The notes under the pieces were generated by a model that was given only the letters and a program-made list of their open reading frames with translations, was not told the DNA's origin and ran no database searches. Below, in pieces: positions 5,510-7,497 of a DNA stretch of 7,497 bases; positions within the stretch are counted from its first letter, which is position 1, and every line of letters begins with the position of its first letter. The translations under genes and the position numbers were made by a program. Source of the stretch: an uncultured Eubacteriales bacterium (GTDB lineage Bacteria > Bacillota_A > Clostridia > Saccharofermentanales > Saccharofermentanaceae); NCBI GenBank assembly GCA_900313405.1, contig OMQY01000071.1, forward strand, positions 1-7,497, read 5' to 3'.

Positions 5510-6019
5510 ATGGCGAACGGAAAAGTAATGGTGATAATGGGATCTGATTCGGATCTGCCTGTTATCGAGAAGTGTTTCAAGATCCTTAAGCAGTTCGATA
5601 TAGAGTTCGAGGCTCATATTGCTTCGGCCCACAGGACACCTGCAAAGGCTATGGAACTCGCTTCAAATGCGAAGGATAACGGATTCAAGGTCATCATCGC
5701 AGCGGCGGGCATGGCAGCACATCTGGCAGGCGTTATCGCAGCTAACACGACTCTGCCGGTCATCGGTATCCCTTGCAAGGGCGGAGCATTGAACGGAGTT
5801 GATGCTCTCTATGCGACTGTTCAGATGCCTACCGGTATTCCGGTCGCAACGGTAGCGATAGACGGTGCGGCCAACGCAGGTGTTCTCGCAGCTCAGATCA
5901 TCGCTCTCGGAGATGATGAACTGGCCGCCAAGCTCAAAGAATATAAAGAAGGTCTCGCTTCAGCCGTAGAGGGCAAGGATGAGGCGCTTCAGCAGAAGAT
6001 AGCAGATATGGAGGTTTGA
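5510..6019 (+). CDS. purE: N5-carboxyaminoimidazole ribonucleotide mutase (class I PurE)
   Basis: PurE moves the carboxylate of N5-CAIR to give CAIR in de novo purine synthesis. The 169-residue length is normal for class I. Visible motifs are VIMGSDSDLPV (8-18), which binds the phosphate, ASAHRTP with catalytic His41 (38-44), AAAGMAAHLAGVIA with His71 (64-77), and the GGALNGVDALYATVQMPTG loop (91-109). It lacks the class II signature AGRSNALSG, so a PurK partner is expected elsewhere; none is in the window. The ATG lies 7 bases after GGAGG (5498-5502). The gene starts 18 bp after the CapA-like stop and ends 3 bp before purF. No purine riboswitch or PurR-like box fits in the gap upstream, so its promoter is either the one before the CapA-like gene or internal to that gene. 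Confidence 0.96.
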   Translation: MANGKVMVIMGSDSDLPVIEKCFKILKQFDIEFEAHIASAHRTPAKAMELASNAKDNGFKVIIAAAGMAAHLAGVIAANTTLPVIGIPCKGGALNGVDALYATVQMPTGIPVATVAIDGAANAGVLAAQIIALGDDELAAKLKEYKEGLASAVEGKDEALQQKIADMEV

Positions 6020-6025
6020 TCGATG
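6010..6025 (+). promoter_or_regulatory. Ribosome binding site fixing the purF start
   Basis: GGAGG (6010-6014), inside the last codons of purE, is 8 bases before ATG (6023-6025). The same frame has a stop (TGA, 6017-6019) just upstream, so the protein cannot begin earlier and can have no propeptide. This matters because it puts Ser, not Cys, at the mature N-terminus. Confidence 0.85.
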
Positions 6026-7435
6026 AGCGGATTATTCGGATGTTATGACAGGGCAAAAGAGTCCACAGGCGTAGCAAAGACACTTTATTACGGTATCTTC
6101 TCGCTCCAGCACAGAGGCCAGGAGTCAGCAGGTATCGCAATGAACCATGAAGGAACATTCATGGTCCACAAGCGCGAAGGAATGGTAGCGGATATCTTTG
6201 ATGAAGTTACGCTTAATACTCTTGAGGGCAGATGCGGTATCGCACATGCCAGAGGCGGTGAGGAGACGGGAAGCGATGCTATCCAGCCGGTTCTCATCAG
6301 ATCAAGGGTAGGTAATATCGCACTTACATGCGATTCCGTAATCCTTAACAGCTACGAGATCCGCGAGAACCTTAAGGACATCGGTGCGATCTTCCAGACA
6401 AATACGGACTCGGAGATCATACTCTCGCTTTTCTCGCGTAACCGTATCGTTACCGATGACTGCGAGCATGCTATGCTCAAGACCATGCAGGAGATGCAGG
6501 GTGTATACTCCATCGTCATGATGACGGAGGACAAGCTGATCGGTATCAGGGACCCTCACGGTCTGCGTCCGCTGGCGCTCGGCCGCAAGGGAGACAAGTG
6601 GATGCTCTCTTCCGAGAACTGCGCCTTCGATGCACTTGATGCGGAGTTCGTAAGAGACGTTGAGCCCGGTGAGATCATTACGATCTCCGATGAAGGTGTT
6701 ACATCGCTGTTCTATGAGCCTGACAAGACTTCCGAGCAGAGAGTCAAGGACGGTAAAGTGTGCATTTTCGAGTATGTATATGTTGCACGCCCCGATTCGT
6801 TCATCGACGGAACGAGCATCTTCGATTCAAGATATAAGACGGGTATGGCTCTGGCCAAGGAGCATCCCTGTGACTGTGATCTCGTAATCGGCGCTCCGGA
6901 CTCCGGTAATGCGGCTGCGTTGGGATTTGCAGACGGTTTGGGCGTTCCTTACGGAATGGGTCTTCTTAAGAACAGATATGTAGGACGTACATTCATCAAG
7001 AGTACTCAGGAGCAGCGTGAACTTGCCGTAAGGATGAAGTTCGCCGTTCTTAAGACTGCTGTTAAGGATAAGAGGATCGCGATCGTAGATGACTCGCTCG
7101 TAAGAGGAACTACGACAAAGCATATCATCAGATTCCTTAAGGATAACGGTGCCAAGGAAGTACACGTGCGTCTTGCTTCTCCTCAGGTCAAGTTCCCTTG
7201 CTGCTACGGCGTTAATGCGTCTGCAGGTCAGGATCTGCCCGCCAAGACCATGACGGACGATCAGATCTGTGAGATGATCGGTGCTGATTCGCTCGGCTAT
7301 ATCTCGCTCGAGTCCCTCCGTAATTCGCTCGAGGGCATTCACTGCGGCACTTGTTCAGCATGCTTTGATAATGACTATGTGGCAGGTCTTCCTACAGAGA
7401 CTCCCGATTCCGTCCACAAGGTCACATATAACTGA
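6023..7435 (+). CDS. purF: Amidophosphoribosyltransferase (PurF) with a degenerate glutaminase domain
   Basis: PurF catalyses the first step of purine synthesis, PRPP plus glutamine to phosphoribosylamine. The 470-residue length is normal. The phosphoribosyltransferase half (~250-440) is well conserved: EYVYVARPDSFIDG, GAPDSGNAAALGFA, LLKNRYVGRTFI, RMKFAVLK and the PRPP loop VDDSLVRGTT (355-364). Cys247, Cys393, Cys441 and Cys444 match the four 4Fe-4S ligands of B. subtilis PurF. The N-terminal Ntn-hydrolase half keeps SLQHRGQESAGIA (27-39) and TDSE (128-131) but lacks catalytic essentials: it starts MSGLFG, so Ser2 replaces the nucleophilic Cys; GHVRYAT is AHARGGE (74-80); and AHNGN of the oxyanion hole is TCDSV (102-106). 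Glutaminase activity is predicted lost (inference). The enzyme may use ammonia directly. It lies in a pur operon, 3 bp after purE and 15 bp before purN. A canonical second purF may exist elsewhere. Confidence 0.93.
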   Translation: MSGLFGCYDRAKESTGVAKTLYYGIFSLQHRGQESAGIAMNHEGTFMVHKREGMVADIFDEVTLNTLEGRCGIAHARGGEETGSDAIQPVLIRSRVGNIALTCDSVILNSYEIRENLKDIGAIFQTNTDSEIILSLFSRNRIVTDDCEHAMLKTMQEMQGVYSIVMMTEDKLIGIRDPHGLRPLALGRKGDKWMLSSENCAFDALDAEFVRDVEPGEIITISDEGVTSLFYEPDKTSEQRVKDGKVCIFEYVYVARPDSFIDGTSIFDSRYKTGMALAKEHPCDCDLVIGAPDSGNAAALGFADGLGVPYGMGLLKNRYVGRTFIKSTQEQRELAVRMKFAVLKTAVKDKRIAIVDDSLVRGTTTKHIIRFLKDNGAKEVHVRLASPQVKFPCCYGVNASAGQDLPAKTMTDDQICEMIGADSLGYISLESLRNSLEGIHCGTCSACFDNDYVAGLPTETPDSVHKVTYN

Positions 7436-7450
7436 TAAAGAGGTCTAATA

Positions 7451-7497
7451 ATGAAGATAGCAGTCTTTGTATCCGGTGGCGGAACAAATCTACAGGC
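7451..7497 (+). CDS. purN: Phosphoribosylglycinamide formyltransferase, 3'-truncated by the window edge
   Basis: Only the first 15 full codons are visible, MKIAVFVSGGGTNLQ, and the next codon begins GC, as for the usual Ala. This is the characteristic PurN N-terminus, with the VSGGGTNLQ phosphate-binding loop for glycinamide ribonucleotide. PurN transfers a formyl group from 10-formyltetrahydrofolate in the third step of purine synthesis. The ATG lies 7 bases after AGAGG (7439-7443) and 15 bp after the purF stop, so it continues the same operon. The identification rests on a short but distinctive stretch. Confidence 0.88.
   Translation, partial: MKIAVFVSGGGTNLQ

Noticed and set aside
5491..5510. 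Purine riboswitch or PurR box upstream of purE
   Set aside because: The gap is only 18 bp and holds just the ribosome binding site; there is no room for such an element.
6023..6061. Sequencing error or frameshift as the cause of the missing PurF cysteine
   Set aside because: The frame is continuous, the start has a good ribosome binding site, and independent catalytic motifs 200-300 bases downstream are also altered.
6827..7342. 171-codon open frame on the minus strand opposite purF
   Set aside because: It is antisense to a conserved PurF phosphoribosyltransferase domain and shows no recognisable motif; a shadow frame.

Overview
The window reads as a bacterial chromosome segment of ordinary metabolic genes, most likely from an anaerobic Clostridia-type Firmicute of a gut, rumen or digester habitat. 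This assignment is inference. It rests on strong AGGAG-type ribosome binding sites, a TTG start, short intergenic gaps, a family-GH5 cellulase lipoprotein with a Glu/Thr-rich linker, a PurF that keeps the B. subtilis-type iron-sulfur cysteines, and a stand-alone beta-helix acetyltransferase-like gene beside glmS. No insertion sequence, CRISPR array, tRNA or rRNA was seen.

Layout. Bases 1-2385 (+) hold the 3' part of glmS and, 13 bp later, a left-handed beta-helix protein resembling the acetyltransferase half of GlmU. Together they point to amino-sugar (UDP-GlcNAc) supply. A hairpin at 2421-2443 lies between this operon and a convergent small HEAT-repeat gene (2464-2805, -), and can serve as terminator for both. 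A 227-bp AT-rich divergent intergenic region (2806-3032) is packed with inverted repeats. It separates the HEAT gene from a secreted, lipid-anchored GH5 endoglucanase (3033-4250, +), which ends in a strong intrinsic terminator (4306-4350). An extended -10 promoter overlaps that terminator and probably drives a CapA-like (PGA_cap) lipoprotein (4388-5491, TTG start). Only 18 bp later come purE, purF and the start of purN, so the purine genes may be read from the same transcript.

The most unusual observation is in purF. The phosphoribosyltransferase half and all four presumed 4Fe-4S cysteines look intact. The glutaminase half has lost the N-terminal nucleophile (the protein starts Met-Ser-Gly-Leu-Phe-Gly instead of Cys-Gly-Val-Phe-Gly), the His-Asn-Gly-Asn oxyanion segment (now Cys-Asp-Ser-Val) and the Tyr-Ala-Thr part of the glutamine-binding loop. 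The enzyme is therefore predicted not to use glutamine itself and to make phosphoribosylamine from free ammonia, or with ammonia from a partner. GlmS in the same window keeps its His-Asn-Gly motif.

Gene calls come from reading translations against remembered family motifs. No database search or alignment program was run.
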